From contig NZ_AP024897.1 of NCBI RefSeq assembly GCF_024529975.1, positions 1,364,001-1,428,000 on the forward strand: a stretch of 64,000 nt of DNA, read 5' to 3'. Below are positions 1-9,486 of this stretch, piece after piece. The notes beneath the pieces were generated by a model. The model made no database searches. It saw only the letters and a program-made list of their open reading frames with translations, and had not been told where the DNA came from. Position numbers and translations under genes: made by a program. The DNA comes from Vibrio quintilis. Its GTDB lineage: Bacteria > Pseudomonadota > Gammaproteobacteria > Enterobacterales > Vibrionaceae. How positions within the stretch are numbered: the stretch's first letter is position 1; each line of letters starts with the position of its first letter.

Positions 1-1111
1 ACAGATGAATGCTTTCAGAGATATTGTGGGCTATGACGGGTAGCATGACATTCAGCTGAAAGTTTCCTGACTGTCCTGCGATGGTGATGGAAGTATCGTT
101 ACCAATCACCTGGGCTGATGCCATCGCCACTGCCTCCGGGATCACCGGGTTGACTTTTCCGGGCATGATGGAAGAACCGGGTTGCAGCGCCTGTAATTCA
201 ATTTCCCCCAGTCCTGCCAGAGGACCGGAATTCATCCAGCGCAAATCGTTAGCAATTTTCATCATTGCAACTGCCGTGGTTTTCAGTTGCCCGGAAAGGG
301 CAACAGTGGTGTCCTGGCTGCTGAGATTAAAGAAGTAGTTGTCGCTGGTGGTAAAATCTGTGCCGGTAACCTGCGACAATTGGCTGGCGAACTTTCCGGC
401 AAATTGCGGATGTGCATTAATACCGGTTCCAACGGCGGTACCACCCTGAGCCAGAGCTTTGATTGCCGGCAGTTGCTGACGGATAGCCTGCGCGGCATGG
501 TTAATCTGGTGCTGCCATCCGCTGAGCTCCTGAGCAAAACTAATTGGCATGGCATCCATCAGATGTGTCCGACCGGTTTTAATCACTGAAGTCAGCGTTT
601 GCTGTTTGGCTCCGATGATTTCACTTAAATGATGCAGGGCTGGTAATAGCTGTTGTTCAACGGATAGGATGATGCTGACCTGAATTGCGGTTGGTACGAC
701 ATCATTACTGCTTTGCCCCATATTGACATGATCGTTCGGGCTGACTGTCTTACCTGATGACCGGCTGGCGAGCGTGGCAAGGACTTCATTCATATTCATG
801 TTTGAGCTGGTACCTGAGCCGGTCTGAAACACGCCTACCGGAAAGTGAGATAAATGCTGGCCTTCGATGATTTCCTGTGCAGCATCGCTGATGGCGACAG
901 CAATATCCTTTTCTAATAATCCCAGTTGTGCATTGGTGGCTGCGGCTGCCTGCTTGATGAGTGCCAGAGCCTGTATGAAATCTTCAGGCATCAAATGATG
1001 ACTGAGATGGAAATTATCTGCGGCGCGTTGGGTTTGAGCCTGATACAGAGCATCTTCGGGAACCTGCACTGTTCCCATGCTGTCTTGTTCAGTTCTGAAT
1101 GATTGAGTCAT
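1..1111 (-). CDS. fumC: Class II fumarate hydratase, 3' part outside window
   Basis: Fumarase C catalyses reversible hydration of fumarate to L-malate in the TCA cycle, without an Fe-S cluster. I translated the reverse strand from the ATG at 1111-1109 and it stays open to base 1 (about 370 codons; the family is about 465). Near the visible C-terminal end the family signature GSSIMPGKVNPV is present, and TGSGTSSNMNMNEV and GRTHLMDAMP lie upstream, as expected for the fumarase/aspartase superfamily. The gene lies 53 bp downstream of a small ORF that has a Fur box in front of it, so both are probably induced by iron limitation. Aspartase is the nearest alternative, but the signature loops and the context fit FumC better. 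Confidence 0.93.
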   Translation of the reverse strand, partial: MTQSFRTEQDSMGTVQVPEDALYQAQTQRAADNFHLSHHLMPEDFIQALALIKQAAAATNAQLGLLEKDIAVAISDAAQEIIEGQHLSHFPVGVFQTGSGTSSNMNMNEVLATLASRSSGKTVSPNDHVNMGQSSNDVVPTAIQVSIILSVEQQLLPALHHLSEIIGAKQQTLTSVIKTGRTHLMDAMPISFAQELSGWQHQINHAAQAIRQQLPAIKALAQGGTAVGTGINAHPQFAGKFASQLSQVTGTDFTTSDNYFFNLSSQDTTVALSGQLKTTAVAMMKIANDLRWMNSGPLAGLGEIELQALQPGSSIMPGKVNPVIPEAVAMASAQVIGNDTSITIAGQSGNFQLNVMLPVIAHNISESIHL

Positions 1112-1164
1112 TGGTTTATCCTTTTGTTTATCTGTTGTTATGTTTGTGAGATATAGTTGCTGAC

Positions 1165-1539
1165 TTACGGAAGCTGGCAGGATTGCAGGATTTTTTTCAG
1201 GGCAAAATACTTGTCGGTACCATGTTCGAATCCGATATAAAAACGCTGCAAACCTGAAAGTGGAATATAGATAGCGTCCAGACAGATTTTACGAAATACC
1301 GGAGTGCGTTCAGGATCAGAAATGGCGCTGACCACATGCAGATAAACCTGCTTTAAAAACAGTTCACATAGCAGTGTATTTTCAGCGTAAGCGTCCCGCT
1401 CATGATAGCCTGCGATTCGTTTGCCCCAGTGAATGTAGTCACTCACGACATCGGCTTCGTGGCCTTCCGGACAGGTTTGTTGCAAAAACCGGGACTGAGC
1501 TTTAAAGAAGGCATTATAAAGTGAGGTTTGATCAGGCAT
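1165..1539 (-). CDS. Small protein upstream of fumC, FagA-like position
   Basis: A 124-residue protein with no recognised catalytic motif or signal peptide. Its composition is that of a soluble helical protein. The ATG at 1539-1537 follows a GGGAG ribosome binding site, and the gene ends 53 bp before fumC, so the two look co-transcribed. The promoter carries a Fur box at 1573-1591. In Pseudomonas aeruginosa the Fur-regulated gene fagA precedes fumC in the same way. I infer a positional equivalent, but sequence homology was not tested. The function is unknown; a role in adapting to iron starvation is the only thing the context suggests. Confidence 0.7.
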   Translation of the reverse strand: MPDQTSLYNAFFKAQSRFLQQTCPEGHEADVVSDYIHWGKRIAGYHERDAYAENTLLCELFLKQVYLHVVSAISDPERTPVFRKICLDAIYIPLSGLQRFYIGFEHGTDKYFALKKILQSCQLP

Positions 1540-2114
1540 TAGCGAGCTCTCCCTGTTGAATTATCAATTAATAGTAATGAAAATCATTATCATTTACAAA
1601 TGATTCATGAGCAGTGGATGATGATCAGAGAGAAAGGATGCAGGGGAGATTTGTGGGTAGACTTATGTGAGGGTTTATGGGGACATTAGGTTCATAGGCA
1701 GGTGAGGTTTATAGGGACAGCCGTCTTTTGAGGCTAAACACTTTTGGGAAATACCTGGAGGTATTTGTTGGTTCTTGCGGGGATACTTGCGGGGACAGGC
1801 ATCTTTCTGCCCGGATATCATTGTGTTATCAAAAAAGTTGAAAGCGAATATTGAAAGGACAGTCACCCGAATAATAGCTGTTTGAATGGTCTGTCCCTGC
1901 AAAATTTGCCTGCAAAATTTGTTTCTGCAACTTTCAGGAAAACAAAGTCAGGGTAGTTCAGGGCACATATCTTAAGCTGCTGGTCAGTTTGCCATTCTCA
2001 GCCAACATAGATATTACATCCTTTTCCCGGATATGACGCAAAACATGTATTTGCGGGTTTTTCTTTCATGGATTCTGCTTCATCATCGTTTAAAGCCATT
2101 TGCCCGGAGTTATG
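1540..2114. other. Intergenic region with Fur box and GGGACAG repeats
   Basis: No gene is supported here. It holds the Fur box (1573-1591) and several degenerate copies of the GGGACAG / CTGTCCC repeat (around 1710, 1792, 1860 and 1890). A 75-codon reverse-strand reading frame overlaps the repeats and is judged non-coding. Confidence 0.6.
1573..1591 (-). promoter_or_regulatory. Probable Fur box
   Basis: The 19 bases AGTAATGAAAATCATTATC match 16 of 19 positions of the classical Fur consensus GATAATGATAATCATTATC. The site lies about 35 bp upstream of the small gene that precedes fumC, a normal place for Fur to block a promoter. Confidence 0.8.
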
Positions 2115-3071
2115 ATGACGATTGCCAGATCACAGCAGGTTTCTCTTGATATCACTCCTTATTACCACTGTATTTCCCGTTGTGTCCGGCGCTCTTTTTT
2201 ATGTGGGCAGGATCGATACTCTGGTCGTTCTTATGAACATCGCCGACAATGGGTGGAAGACCGGATCCTTGCACTGGCCCGGATTTATTGCATTGATATC
2301 TGTGCTTATGCCGTCATGCACAATCATTACCATTTGGTGGTCCATATCAATCAGGCAAAAGCCGGGCAGCTTTCCAATGTTGAAGTCATTGAACGCTGGG
2401 GAGCGGAGCATCAGCTACCGCCGTTGATCCAGCGATATCTCTGTCAACCATTGACGGCCGCTGAAGTTCGCCGGAGTGAGGCACTGATTCAAATCTGGCG
2501 ACAGCGCCTTTACTCGCTCAGCTGGCTGATGAAAGAGCTGAATTATGAGATTGCCAGAGAGGCAAATCTGGAAGATGGCTGTACCGGACATTTTTGGGAA
2601 GGGCGGTTCAAATCACAAGCACTGCTGGATGAAAGGGCACTCCTTGCAGCGATGGTATACAATGATCTGAACCCGTTGCGCTCTGGTATTGCTTCGACAC
2701 CTGAGACTTCGGAATATACGTCGGTGAAAAAGCGTCTTGATGCGCTGAAGCAGAATCAGCCAACACCGCCCGGATTGTTTCCTTTTACCGGCAGTCGTAC
2801 TTCCCATCAAACGGAGGGACTTCCGTTTCGGCTGATGGATTATCTGGAGTTGGTCGACCGGGTCGGACGTCAGAAGAACGATGATAAGAATGGTCATATT
2901 GCAAACCATTACCCTAAAATTTTAACCCGGCTTGCATTTGATCCTGATGAATATCTGTATCTTTGCCAATCTATCGAACGATACCGATGTTTGTGGATTG
3001 GGACTTCTGAACAACTTAAGCAAGCGAAAAAGGTACTAAATAAACAACGTATTTCTGCTATTCGCCTTTAG
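2115..3071 (+). CDS. REP-associated tyrosine transposase (RAYT, Y1/HUH family)
   Basis: This is a single-strand DNA transposase of the IS200-like Y1 superfamily, in the domesticated RAYT branch that acts on short dispersed repeats. The N-terminal block (PYYHCISRCVRRSFLCG) and the HUH motif inside HNHYHLVV (about residues 69-73) are diagnostic. A conserved stretch around LMKELNYEIAREAN should carry the catalytic tyrosine. The ATG at 2115 is preferred over 2112 and an upstream TTG because GGAG sits 5 bases upstream and MTIARSQQV is a natural family start. No IS200-type ends are visible. GGGACAG repeats lie on both sides and may be its substrate. At about 318 aa the gene appears intact. Confidence 0.88.
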   Translation: MTIARSQQVSLDITPYYHCISRCVRRSFLCGQDRYSGRSYEHRRQWVEDRILALARIYCIDICAYAVMHNHYHLVVHINQAKAGQLSNVEVIERWGAEHQLPPLIQRYLCQPLTAAEVRRSEALIQIWRQRLYSLSWLMKELNYEIAREANLEDGCTGHFWEGRFKSQALLDERALLAAMVYNDLNPLRSGIASTPETSEYTSVKKRLDALKQNQPTPPGLFPFTGSRTSHQTEGLPFRLMDYLELVDRVGRQKNDDKNGHIANHYPKILTRLAFDPDEYLYLCQSIERYRCLWIGTSEQLKQAKKVLNKQRISAIRL

Positions 3072-3461
3072 ATCTTCATATTCATTTCTATTTCTTACTG
3101 ACGACAGAATCATCTTTTATTCTATACCCAAACAACCTGAAGGTGCACCTTTCGGCTGTACGCTGAATCATGCATCTTCAGGTTACTTGGGTATATGCTG
3201 AATAACTTTCGGCAGGCAAATGTGTATTTGTTGATTGTAAATAACTATCGGGACAGCCATTTCATTAATTATTTGGCGTGTTTTCATATGTTTACCTGGT
3301 GTTTAAATGGGACAGTCACCATAAGTGCCGGTCCGGTTGGATTGTTTGAATTGTCTGTCCTTTGAATGATTTGTTTTGAGTGGCCTGAATAGTTTTGTAT
3401 CACGGCCATCAGAACGTCTGTCCCCAGATAAACAGGCCTGTCCGCGGAAAATCAGGAAAAC
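3072..3461. other. Repeat-rich intergenic region
   Basis: No gene seen. It contains a long imperfect inverted repeat (3123-3195) and at least four GGGACAG/CTGTCC repeat copies (near 3251, 3312, 3353 and 3412). Confidence 0.6.
3123..3195. repeat. Long inverted repeat of the TATACCC...CCTGAAG family
   Basis: The left arm TATACCCAAACAACCTGAAG (3123-3142) pairs with 3176-3195 at 18 of 20 positions, with a 33-nt loop. Related half or full copies occur near 10646, 13727, 38026, 44198, 45430 and 62724, so this is a dispersed intergenic repeat family. Confidence 0.75.
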
Positions 3462-5342
3462 TCACAATTCAAACACCGACAACTCCTGACGTTGTTTTTT
3501 CGCCAGTTCAGACAACGCTGTTGCAGCGGCGAGTGTCCCCTTCATCGCATCTGCATTCTCGTTAACCGACATAAAGGCCGCTTCGGCCACATGGGAAATA
3601 TCACTTGTAACGCTGACCTGTTCCTGAGCGGCTGTCGCAACGATTGTATTGATATCTGACATTGAATGAACTACGTCTGAGATATCAGTAAAAGAAGCTT
3701 TTACCTGATCGACCAAAGTGACCGATTTCTGTATTAACGCAACATTTTGCGCCATATTCTGGCTGGCCTGCCCTGATTGATTTTGCAACGTTTCAATCAG
3801 GGTTTGAATGTCTTCTGTTGATGTCTGAGTCTTTGAAGCCAGTTTGCGGACTTCATCGGCAACAACGGCAAACCCGCGGCCGTGTTCACCGGCTCGGGCA
3901 GCTTCAATTGCTGCATTGAGCGCCAGCAGGTTAGTTTGTTCTGAAATGGTATTAATAACATCAGTGATCGACCCGATATCAACGGCAACCTGCCTGACGT
4001 CATTCACCAGCTGCGCAGTTTCAGTCGCAGAATCATTGACCTGCTGACTCATCCCGATATTCTGATTCAGCATCTGCTGGCCATACGCGACATAATTCAG
4101 CGCATTTTTAGCTGCGTTTTCGGCGGCTGTTGCCTGCTGACTGACTTCCTGAGATGTTGAAGCCAGTTCGCTGATGGCTGTTGAAATCTGTTCCACCTGA
4201 AGTAGCTCAATCTGAGCATTTTCCTGACTGTTCGCCATGACTTCATTTAATCCGGCGGACGAAGAAGCCACCTGCTCTGAAATCGTATAAGAGCTTTGAA
4301 TTAACTTTCGGATATGTTGCGATAAATTAATCAGAGAACGGTAAATTCCGGATGCATGTTTTGTATCCGGAAATGTTTGCCGCAGGTCTCCCTGCGCCAT
4401 GATTTCCATATATGCAGCAATATCCCGTGGGGCACCACCGACAGGATGCAGGACCATTTTCTGCAGAATGAATAACACCAGCAGGATCGAAGCCAGCAGT
4501 GCGAAAAGGCCAATTGCTAATGAATTCCTTAGCTGGCTATCGGCATCCTTATAAATTTCATGATCATAAATAAAAGACACATAATTCCATTGCGCAGTAT
4601 GCAGTTTTCCCCAAAAAGCAGTGAAATCAACGGGGCGGCCATTAATACTGGTTGTATATGACATCTCCGGGTTCTCTGTCCTGAATTTGCGGTAAAACGG
4701 ACGCAGAAGAAACATATTTTTACCGATAAAATCAGCGTAGGGCGATGCCAGGATTGTTCCGTTTTGCGTATAAATGAACTGATTCTGGTTTCTGGAAATC
4801 TCCCCAAGAATGGCGTTAGAGTATACTGCAGTTAAGATAGCGATGTGAGGATTGATCCGGTAGGCCAGCGCAATGACTTCTTTTCCGCTTCTGGAAGAGA
4901 TGAAAGGATCGCTGATAAAATAGGTTTTTCCCTCTTCATAGATTGCCTTAAAATACTGGCGGTCCAAAACTTTGACATTGGTGGGTATTTTCCTGCCGTC
5001 CTGCGCATAAAAGCTGCCGTCATTAAGAAATAATCCAACGGTATCTGCCATGCCATGTTGTTCCCGGTACAGAACATTCAACTGTTCTTTGGCCCGGGAA
5101 GAAAGTTGGTTCCCATGAATATCGCTGAGTTCAATGTCGACTGCTGACAGCTGGCTGGTGATTGCATCCAGTCTTGCCGTAAGCCTGATATCAATCAGCA
5201 CGTTTTGTTGTTTCAAAATAGCTTTATTCAGTCTGACACTGTTCGAGCGATAGTCCAGATAGTTGAATATGGTAAGCAGGGCGACCACGATGACAATTAC
5301 CCCACTCATAATACCGGCGATCTGTAATTTAAATTTATTCAT
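3462..5342 (-). CDS. Methyl-accepting chemotaxis protein, Cache-type sensor
   Basis: A transmembrane chemoreceptor that signals to CheA/CheW. From the chosen start it has about 626 residues: an N-terminal membrane helix (roughly 8-30), a periplasmic region of about 240 residues that looks like a double-Cache domain (it includes the [16 protein letters not shown] stretch), a second helix, a HAMP region, and a signalling domain with the hairpin motif [34 protein letters not shown] shown in part at 3830-3950. The start is MNKF at 5342, behind GGAAGG, rather than the upstream ATG, which would add 18 non-family residues. The ligand is unknown. It is monocistronic. Confidence 0.9.
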   Translation of the reverse strand: MNKFKLQIAGIMSGVIVIVVALLTIFNYLDYRSNSVRLNKAILKQQNVLIDIRLTARLDAITSQLSAVDIELSDIHGNQLSSRAKEQLNVLYREQHGMADTVGLFLNDGSFYAQDGRKIPTNVKVLDRQYFKAIYEEGKTYFISDPFISSRSGKEVIALAYRINPHIAILTAVYSNAILGEISRNQNQFIYTQNGTILASPYADFIGKNMFLLRPFYRKFRTENPEMSYTTSINGRPVDFTAFWGKLHTAQWNYVSFIYDHEIYKDADSQLRNSLAIGLFALLASILLVLFILQKMVLHPVGGAPRDIAAYMEIMAQGDLRQTFPDTKHASGIYRSLINLSQHIRKLIQSSYTISEQVASSSAGLNEVMANSQENAQIELLQVEQISTAISELASTSQEVSQQATAAENAAKNALNYVAYGQQMLNQNIGMSQQVNDSATETAQLVNDVRQVAVDIGSITDVINTISEQTNLLALNAAIEAARAGEHGRGFAVVADEVRKLASKTQTSTEDIQTLIETLQNQSGQASQNMAQNVALIQKSVTLVDQVKASFTDISDVVHSMSDINTIVATAAQEQVSVTSDISHVAEAAFMSVNENADAMKGTLAAATALSELAKKQRQELSVFEL

Positions 5343-5774
5343 CTTACACCTTCCCGAAAAAAGATTGAGTTTTGACCCTGACGGGAAACTCAACACATTG
5401 TGACTATTGTTCGGTTAAGCTTTTCACTGATCGTTTTCCGGTAATAGGTGGGATCACTGCCGGAATCCCTTTATTTCGATGAAGATATGTGATTCAGCTC
5501 TTTCCCCTGGATGCAGAAATGAAGTGCATCAATCAGGTGCCTGTCCTCTCTAGCTTCCTGTGTCCTCTCAGGTTTCCTCTCAGTATTTATCAATCTGGCG
5601 TCTGTCCCCCCTGAAACAAAAAATTTTGTGGGAAAATTTAGTGGGGACAGGCGGCCGAGCTGGAATGAGATTCCGGTCAGAATGACTGTCCTTTGAAAGG
5701 AACCTCTGAATTTGAAGCGTCTGTCCAGTCAACGTCTCCATGTCTGAAGTGTCTGTCCTGTCAACGTCCTGATC
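5343..5774. other. Intergenic region with CTGTCC repeats
   Basis: No gene seen. It holds about seven degenerate CTGTCC/GGGGACAGGC copies (about 5541, 5561, 5602, 5643, 5692, 5719 and 5752), several followed by GTCAACGTC. Confidence 0.6.
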
Positions 5775-6938
5775 TTATTTTCTGCCAGGATATTGACTGA
5801 GTGTCTCTGCCAGACAGCTGACCGCCTTTGTCAGTTCTTCCGGGGTTGAATTGGTGAAATTCAGCCGCAGGGCCGGTTTTATTTCCGTTGAGCCCGGCGG
5901 ATAAAAAACCGGGCTGGGAACAACCGCTACGCCCTGAGTGAGCAGTTGCGTTGCCAGTTTGAAAGGATCACATTCGGGCAGCTTCAGCCAGACAAACATT
6001 CCCCCATCAACCGTATTCAGTGTGCAGCCTTCCGGCAGCTGCGTCTGAAGCTGAGCCGACAGTATTTGGTAGCGGGAGCGATAAAGCTGGCGCATTTGTG
6101 TCAGGTGATCCGGAAAATCTTCATGTTGCAGCAGGCCGAGGAGTAATGCCTGCATCGGCACACTGGTGTGAAGATCTGCCCCCTGTTTTACTTTAATCAT
6201 CGGCTGAATGAAATCAGCTTTTCCGGTGACCACACCGAGGCGCATGCCCGGAGAAACTGTTTTGGAAAATGAGCGCAGCACAATCGCAAGATCCGGACAA
6301 TATTGCGAGACATAAGGCAGGGTTTCACCACTGAATCTGAGATCCCGGTAAGGCGCGTCTTCCACCAGTGTGACCTGATACTGAATACAAAGAGCCGCAA
6401 CTTTCTTGCGGGTTTTTGCAGACCAGCAAACACCGGTTGGGTTATGGAAATCAGGAACCGCATAAAATAGTTTTGGTGCACTGGCCGCAAAATGTTGTTC
6501 GAGTTCTGCCAGATCCGGCCCGCCCTCCGTCTGGCTGACCGTCAGAATATTGGCCTGAACCAGCCCGAAAACCTGCATCGCGCCAAGATAGCTGGGAGAT
6601 TCCATCACTATCGGATCGCCGGGATTGATATAGGCGCGGGCCAGCAGATCTAACCCTTGCTGAGAGCCGGTGCAGACCAGCGCCTCATGATTTTCCGGCA
6701 GCGAGAATTCGTCTGACAAAAATCTCAGTAAAGGCGCGTAGCCTGCGGTTTGCTCATATTGAAATACTTCCGGCATATCAGCCAGTTTCTTCAGGGTTGG
6801 TGCCATCAGATGAGTCGGAAATGTCGCCTGATCGGGCAAACCACCAGCCAGTGAAATGACATTCTCATCACTGGCCGCGCTGAGTATTTCCCGGATATAG
6901 GATGATTGAATTTGTTGCAGTGAGGTTGCGGTTTCCAT
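5775..6938 (-). CDS. PLP-dependent aminotransferase class I/II (2-aminoadipate/MocR type)
   Basis: A 387-residue fold-type I aminotransferase. It begins with the typical ISLAGGLPDQATFP segment and has SGSQQGLDLL-like (CTGSQQGLDLLARA) and DFHNPTGVCWS motifs. The PLP-binding lysine lies in SFSKTVSPGMRLG, and RLNFTN near the C-terminus supplies the substrate-carboxylate arginine. This pattern is that of 2-aminoadipate / aromatic aminotransferases related to the catalytic half of MocR regulators, but no GntR helix-turn-helix is present. The substrate cannot be set from sequence. It is divergent from an AraC-type gene 115 bp away, which may regulate it. Confidence 0.87.
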   Translation of the reverse strand: METATSLQQIQSSYIREILSAASDENVISLAGGLPDQATFPTHLMAPTLKKLADMPEVFQYEQTAGYAPLLRFLSDEFSLPENHEALVCTGSQQGLDLLARAYINPGDPIVMESPSYLGAMQVFGLVQANILTVSQTEGGPDLAELEQHFAASAPKLFYAVPDFHNPTGVCWSAKTRKKVAALCIQYQVTLVEDAPYRDLRFSGETLPYVSQYCPDLAIVLRSFSKTVSPGMRLGVVTGKADFIQPMIKVKQGADLHTSVPMQALLLGLLQHEDFPDHLTQMRQLYRSRYQILSAQLQTQLPEGCTLNTVDGGMFVWLKLPECDPFKLATQLLTQGVAVVPSPVFYPPGSTEIKPALRLNFTNSTPEELTKAVSCLAETLSQYPGRK

Positions 6939-7053
6939 GTTGTGTTCTTTGCCTGTATTGAGGTGATTATTATGTTCGTTATCATTTCAGACAGAGCATA
7001 GCGCGGCTTGCATGTTCATGTTTGTCTGTTTATGCTGATAAAATTGTCCATTT

Positions 7054-7941
7054 ATGCTTTTTTCTGCAATGAACTCACAGCATGTCTCCCGCATTAATGA
7101 TGTCATTTTTTATATCCATCAGGATATCAGCCGCGATCTGCCCGCCGCTCAGCTGGCGGAGATAGCGGCTTATTCCGAACAGCATTTTCACCGGATTTTC
7201 AAACAGATCGTCGGTGAACCGGTGCATCAGTATATCCGCCGGACACGAATGGAATATGCCGCGAATCAGCTGATGTTTGACACCGCAGCTTCCGTACTGG
7301 AGATTGGCAATCAGTGTGGATTCAATTCTCTTTCATCATTCAGCCGGGCGTTTAAAACAACATTTGGTATGTCGCCGGGAGAGTGGCGCAAGCACGATAT
7401 TCAGCAAAATGACCCGCCTTATCTGACCGATGCGGAAATTGCGGGTGGTTATGCCCGGGTCGCGAAACGGGGTATTCCTGCGCCCAAAGTGGTGGACCTG
7501 CCCTCCCGGTTGGTGGCTTATGTCCGCCATACCGGATATGACCGCTCGATTAAAAATGCCTGGTTGTTGTTACAGGCATGGGCCAGCGCAGAACAGCGTG
7601 ATTTCTCAGTGCAGTATGGGCTGCATCATTCGAATCCGGCCTGGGTGGCACTGGAAAAGTGCCGTTATGTGGCCTGTATTGAAATCGACCGGCCGGTGCA
7701 GTACCGGGGAGCGGTGAACCAGCTGACTATTCCCGGCGGGCCGCATGCGGTGTTCCGGTTGCATGGTCAGTACGGTGAGTTACTGCCGCAAATCAGTCTG
7801 ATTCTTGAACATTGGCTACCGGCATCCGGGTTGAAAATGGCTGCAACCCCGGCTTATGTTCATTATTTCAGCAATCATTTTCTGGCCGCTGATGAGCATT
7901 TTGAGCTGGACTTCTTTTTACCGTTACAGTTTTATATCTGA
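7054..7941 (+). CDS. AraC-family regulator with C-terminal GyrI-like domain
   Basis: A 295-residue transcription factor. The AraC DNA-binding domain is at the N-terminus (two helix-turn-helix units, about residues 12-112, ending in SSFSRAFKTTFGMSPGEWRK). It is followed by a GyrI/SbmC-like effector domain (from about residue 145; VDLPSRLVAYVRHTGY to FELDFFLPLQF). This is the Rob/TetD-like order. Such proteins respond to small hydrophobic compounds. A second ATG at 7069 is an alternative start, and neither has a strong ribosome site. It is divergent from the aminotransferase gene, a plausible target. Confidence 0.88.
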   Translation: MLFSAMNSQHVSRINDVIFYIHQDISRDLPAAQLAEIAAYSEQHFHRIFKQIVGEPVHQYIRRTRMEYAANQLMFDTAASVLEIGNQCGFNSLSSFSRAFKTTFGMSPGEWRKHDIQQNDPPYLTDAEIAGGYARVAKRGIPAPKVVDLPSRLVAYVRHTGYDRSIKNAWLLLQAWASAEQRDFSVQYGLHHSNPAWVALEKCRYVACIEIDRPVQYRGAVNQLTIPGGPHAVFRLHGQYGELLPQISLILEHWLPASGLKMAATPAYVHYFSNHFLAADEHFELDFFLPLQFYI

Positions 7942-7959
7942 GATCCGGCCCCGGCCGGA

Positions 7960-9486
7960 TCAGCCGGATTCACTCTCTGTCAGCCCCAGCTTTTTCCCCA
8001 GACGGTACAGATTTCCCCGATCAACTTTCAAACTGCGGGCTGCTTTCGCCCAAACGCCCTGATTCTCTGCCAGCGCCTGCTGAATCAGTTGCTTTTGATA
8101 GCGGTTCATAGCATCGGTGAGTGACAGGGACGGTTCCGCCTCCGCCTGTATTTGCGTGTGCAGACTTTCATCCAGTTCTGAGAGTGTAATGATACGCTGA
8201 TTTCGTCCGGCTGCTTTGAGCGCGGCTCGTGTCAATGTGTGTTCCAGCTGGCGGATATTGCCCGGCCAGTGGTAGTGGCTCAGGACACCCAGCGCCTCTG
8301 CGGATAAGCGAAGAGCCGGACTGTGAAACTGCTGGCTCAGCTGAGAGAGAAAATGGTCACACAGCAGCCCGGTGTCTCCTTTTCTGTCCCGCAGGGGAGG
8401 CACCTGAAGCGGAAAGATATTCAACCGGTGAAACAGGTCTGCCCTGAACTGTCCGGCTGCAACGGCTTCCTGCAAATTACGGTTGGTGGCGGCGATCAGG
8501 CGGACATTGACAATCTTGCTGCGGTCGCTGCCAACCCGCTGTAGCTCACCCTGCTGGATCACGCGCAGAAGTTTAGCCTGTAAACTGAGTGGCAGTTCAC
8601 CGATTTCATCTAAAAACAGTGTGCCCTGATCGGCCAGTTCAAACTTTCCGCTCCGTTCTGAGGTTGCGCCGGTGAATGCCCCTTTAACATGACCAAACAG
8701 CTCACTTTCCGCCAGACTTTCCGGCAGCGCGGCGCAGTTCACCCGAATCATCGGGTGATCATTACGCCGGGAGTGTTCATGAATCCTGTTGGCAACCAGC
8801 TCTTTCCCGGTGCCGGTTTCTCCGCTGATTAATACGGTGAGATCGCTCATCGCAACCAGATCAATGTTTGCTTTCAGCTCACAGATGGCCGGGCTTTGTC
8901 CTGTCAGCTGGGGTGACTGAGCCTGTGCTTCTTTCAGCAGCATTTGTGTCAGCCTGCGCTGATGCGAGTTTGCCTGCTGCAACTGTTCCCATTGCTGACG
9001 GTTCCGCAGTGTGGCAGCCGCCAGTGCAGCGACGGTTTCTACCGTGACATCACTGATTTCATCAAAGCGGCCGGGTTCACTGGCATCCAGAGTCAGAGCG
9101 CCCACCAGGGTTTGTTCAACATACAGGCTGCATCCCATACACGAATGCACATGATCTGCCTGACCGGCACTGAGCAGCTGTCCGTCGAACGGGTCCGGCA
9201 GCTCACAGTCTGCGGCGAAACGCACACACTGGCGGCTGGCAAGAATCGCCTGCAAACGGGGATGCTCTGTGATTTTAAAGCGCTGGCTGGTCAGTTGTGG
9301 GGACAGTCCGCTCATCGCAACCGGCACCAGCTCTTGCTTTTCATTGAGGATGAACAGCGCGCAGGCATCACACGGAAAAACGCGCTGAACAGATTCAATC
9401 AGTTTTTGGTGGTGAATATCGCTGGTCAGCGCCTGACTGAGCATAAGTGAGATTTCGAGCAGCAGGTGGTCGATCGCCTGAGACAT
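7960..9486 (-). CDS. norR: NorR, nitric-oxide-responsive sigma-54 activator
   Basis: A bacterial enhancer-binding protein of 508 residues with an N-terminal GAF domain that senses NO through a non-haem iron, a central AAA+ domain (Walker A SGETGTGKELVA, the sigma-54 contact loop GAFTGA, Walker B GTLFLDEIGEL) and a Fis-type helix-turn-helix at the C-terminus (WAKAARSLKVDRGNLYRL). The length and the GAF sequence match NorR. Known targets are NO detoxification genes such as norVW or hmp, usually divergent from norR, but here the neighbour on the other strand is a cold-shock gene, so the target is elsewhere or has been lost. A palindrome upstream (9515-9533) may be a NorR site. Confidence 0.9.
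   Translation of the reverse strand: MSQAIDHLLLEISLMLSQALTSDIHHQKLIESVQRVFPCDACALFILNEKQELVPVAMSGLSPQLTSQRFKITEHPRLQAILASRQCVRFAADCELPDPFDGQLLSAGQADHVHSCMGCSLYVEQTLVGALTLDASEPGRFDEISDVTVETVAALAAATLRNRQQWEQLQQANSHQRRLTQMLLKEAQAQSPQLTGQSPAICELKANIDLVAMSDLTVLISGETGTGKELVANRIHEHSRRNDHPMIRVNCAALPESLAESELFGHVKGAFTGATSERSGKFELADQGTLFLDEIGELPLSLQAKLLRVIQQGELQRVGSDRSKIVNVRLIAATNRNLQEAVAAGQFRADLFHRLNIFPLQVPPLRDRKGDTGLLCDHFLSQLSQQFHSPALRLSAEALGVLSHYHWPGNIRQLEHTLTRAALKAAGRNQRIITLSELDESLHTQIQAEAEPSLSLTDAMNRYQKQLIQQALAENQGVWAKAARSLKVDRGNLYRLGKKLGLTESESG

Noticed and set aside
1675..1902. 75-codon reverse-strand frame
   Set aside because: It lies over GGGACAG repeats, lacks a ribosome site and encodes no recognisable sequence.
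8944..9450. 168-codon frame opposite norR
   Set aside because: A shadow of the intact norR gene; no motif or start signal.
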